DNA of 14,023 nucleotides from Firmicutes bacterium UBA6811 (GTDB taxonomy: Bacteria; Bacillota; SHA-98; UBA4971). Shown piece by piece: positions 13,554 to 14,023 of this stretch (its first letter is position 1; every line of letters begins with the position of its first letter). The DNA lies in contig DKEX01000091.1 of NCBI GenBank assembly GCA_002452295.1, positions 1 through 14,023 on the forward strand, given 5' to 3'. The position numbers and the translations under genes are program-made. The notes under the pieces are model-generated. The model saw only the letters and a list, made by a program, of their open reading frames with translations, ran no database searches and was not told the origin of the DNA.

Positions 13554-14023
13554 ATGGATGAATCCAGATGGGTGGGCGCCCGGGTCGCCCGCATAGACGC
13601 GGAGGATAAGGTCACGGGCAGGCTCAAGTTCATGTCCGACCTTTCGTTCCCGGACATGCTCTGGGGCGCTGTGCTCCGGAGCGCGTATCCGCATGCCTTG
13701 ATCAAGAAGATAGACACTTCGAAGGCCGAGGCCATGGACGGCGTGGTTGCCGTGCTGACCCACAGGGACGTGCCGGGCCTCAACGGCTTCGGCATCGTTG
13801 TTCCTGATCAGCCCGTGCTGTGTGCCGACAAGGTGCGCTACATGGGCGATGCCGTCGCGCTGGTGGCGGCCACCACGAAGGAGGGGGCCCGCGAGGCCCT
13901 GCAGGCGATAGAGGTCGAATACGAGCCGCTCCCGGTGGTGGACGACCCCGAGGAGGCGATGCTCGAGTCATCGCCGAGGGTGCACGCCGACGGGAACATC
14001 CACCATCACATCAAGGTGGAGCG
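13554..14023 (+). CDS. xdhA: Molybdenum hydroxylase molybdopterin-binding subunit, N-terminal part (cut by right edge)
   Basis: About 156 residues of the large catalytic subunit are present before the window ends. They begin VGARVARIDAEDKVTGRLKF, the usual N-terminus of xanthine-dehydrogenase-family Mo subunits. The aldehyde oxidase/xanthine dehydrogenase a/b hammerhead domain follows, with LWGAVLRSAYPHALIKKID, GVVAVLTHRDVPG, KVRYMGDAVALVAA and VEYEPLPVV. The full subunit normally has about 750 residues, so the Mo-binding and active-site regions, including the catalytic glutamate, are missing. The enzyme hydroxylates an aromatic N-heterocycle or aldehyde. Together with the FAD and 2Fe-2S subunits encoded upstream it would complete a three-subunit enzyme. 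Substrate and any selenium dependence cannot be judged from this fragment. Confidence 0.92.
   Translation, partial: MDESRWVGARVARIDAEDKVTGRLKFMSDLSFPDMLWGAVLRSAYPHALIKKIDTSKAEAMDGVVAVLTHRDVPGLNGFGIVVPDQPVLCADKVRYMGDAVALVAATTKEGAREALQAIEVEYEPLPVVDDPEEAMLESSPRVHADGNIHHHIKVE

Noticed and set aside
1..14023. tRNA, rRNA, CRISPR, insertion sequences, attachment sites, intrinsic terminators
   Set aside because: No cloverleaf, spaced repeats, transposase-like frame, or hairpin followed by a T-run was found when reading the gaps.

Overview
The window is one unidirectional gene array on the + strand of a high-GC bacterium: 15 genes, two of them cut by the window edges. Genes are closely packed, several join by 4-base ATGA or GTGA overlaps, GTG and TTG starts are common, and Shine-Dalgarno sites are strong. 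Arg AGG and Ile ATA codons are frequent despite the GC content. With a gene set typical of anaerobic nucleobase fermenters, this fits a GC-rich anaerobe of the Bacillota or a similar phylum, but the taxonomic guess is weak. No rRNA, tRNA, CRISPR array, transposase or phage gene was seen. No stretch over 300 bases lacks a gene.

Layout. (1) 1-740: the end of a threonine-synthase-like PLP enzyme, then an XRE-cupin regulator that overlaps it. (2) 855-5566: a degradative and energy-conserving block of carbamate kinase, a dihydropyrimidinase/hydantoinase-type amidohydrolase, a YgeY-type M20 hydrolase and a YgeW-type carbamoyltransferase. (3) 5596-7884: the 2Fe-2S subunit of a molybdenum hydroxylase, a MocA/YgfJ cytidylyltransferase and an XdhC/CoxI-family Moco-enzyme maturation factor; a 208-base intergenic stretch before the last has nested inverted repeats. 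(4) 7952-12335: a PreT-like flavin/Fe-S NAD(P)H oxidoreductase, an M1-like zinc metalloprotein and PreA, the catalytic subunit of dihydropyrimidine dehydrogenase. (5) 12332 to the right edge: the FAD subunit of the molybdenum hydroxylase, a MoaD/ThiS-like sulfur carrier and the start of the molybdopterin subunit.

How the genes may work together. The set resembles the E. coli xdh-yge-hyuA-yqe-ygf region (ygeW, ygeY, hyuA, yqeA, ygfJ, xdh genes), which is linked to anaerobic purine/uric acid breakdown and, bioinformatically, to selenium-dependent molybdenum hydroxylases. A plausible reading is that the molybdenum hydroxylase and the PreT/PreA pair carry out redox steps on a purine, pyrimidine or related N-heterocycle. 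The amidohydrolase then opens a cyclic amide, YgeY and the PLP enzyme process the open-chain products, YgeW gives or takes a carbamoyl group, and carbamate kinase recovers ATP from carbamoyl phosphate. The window departs from the E. coli layout in four ways: PreT/PreA genes are present, an M1-like metalloprotein lies between them, a MoaD-like protein lies inside the hydroxylase operon, and the 2Fe-2S gene is about 6 kb from the other hydroxylase subunits. The true substrate cannot be read from the sequence.
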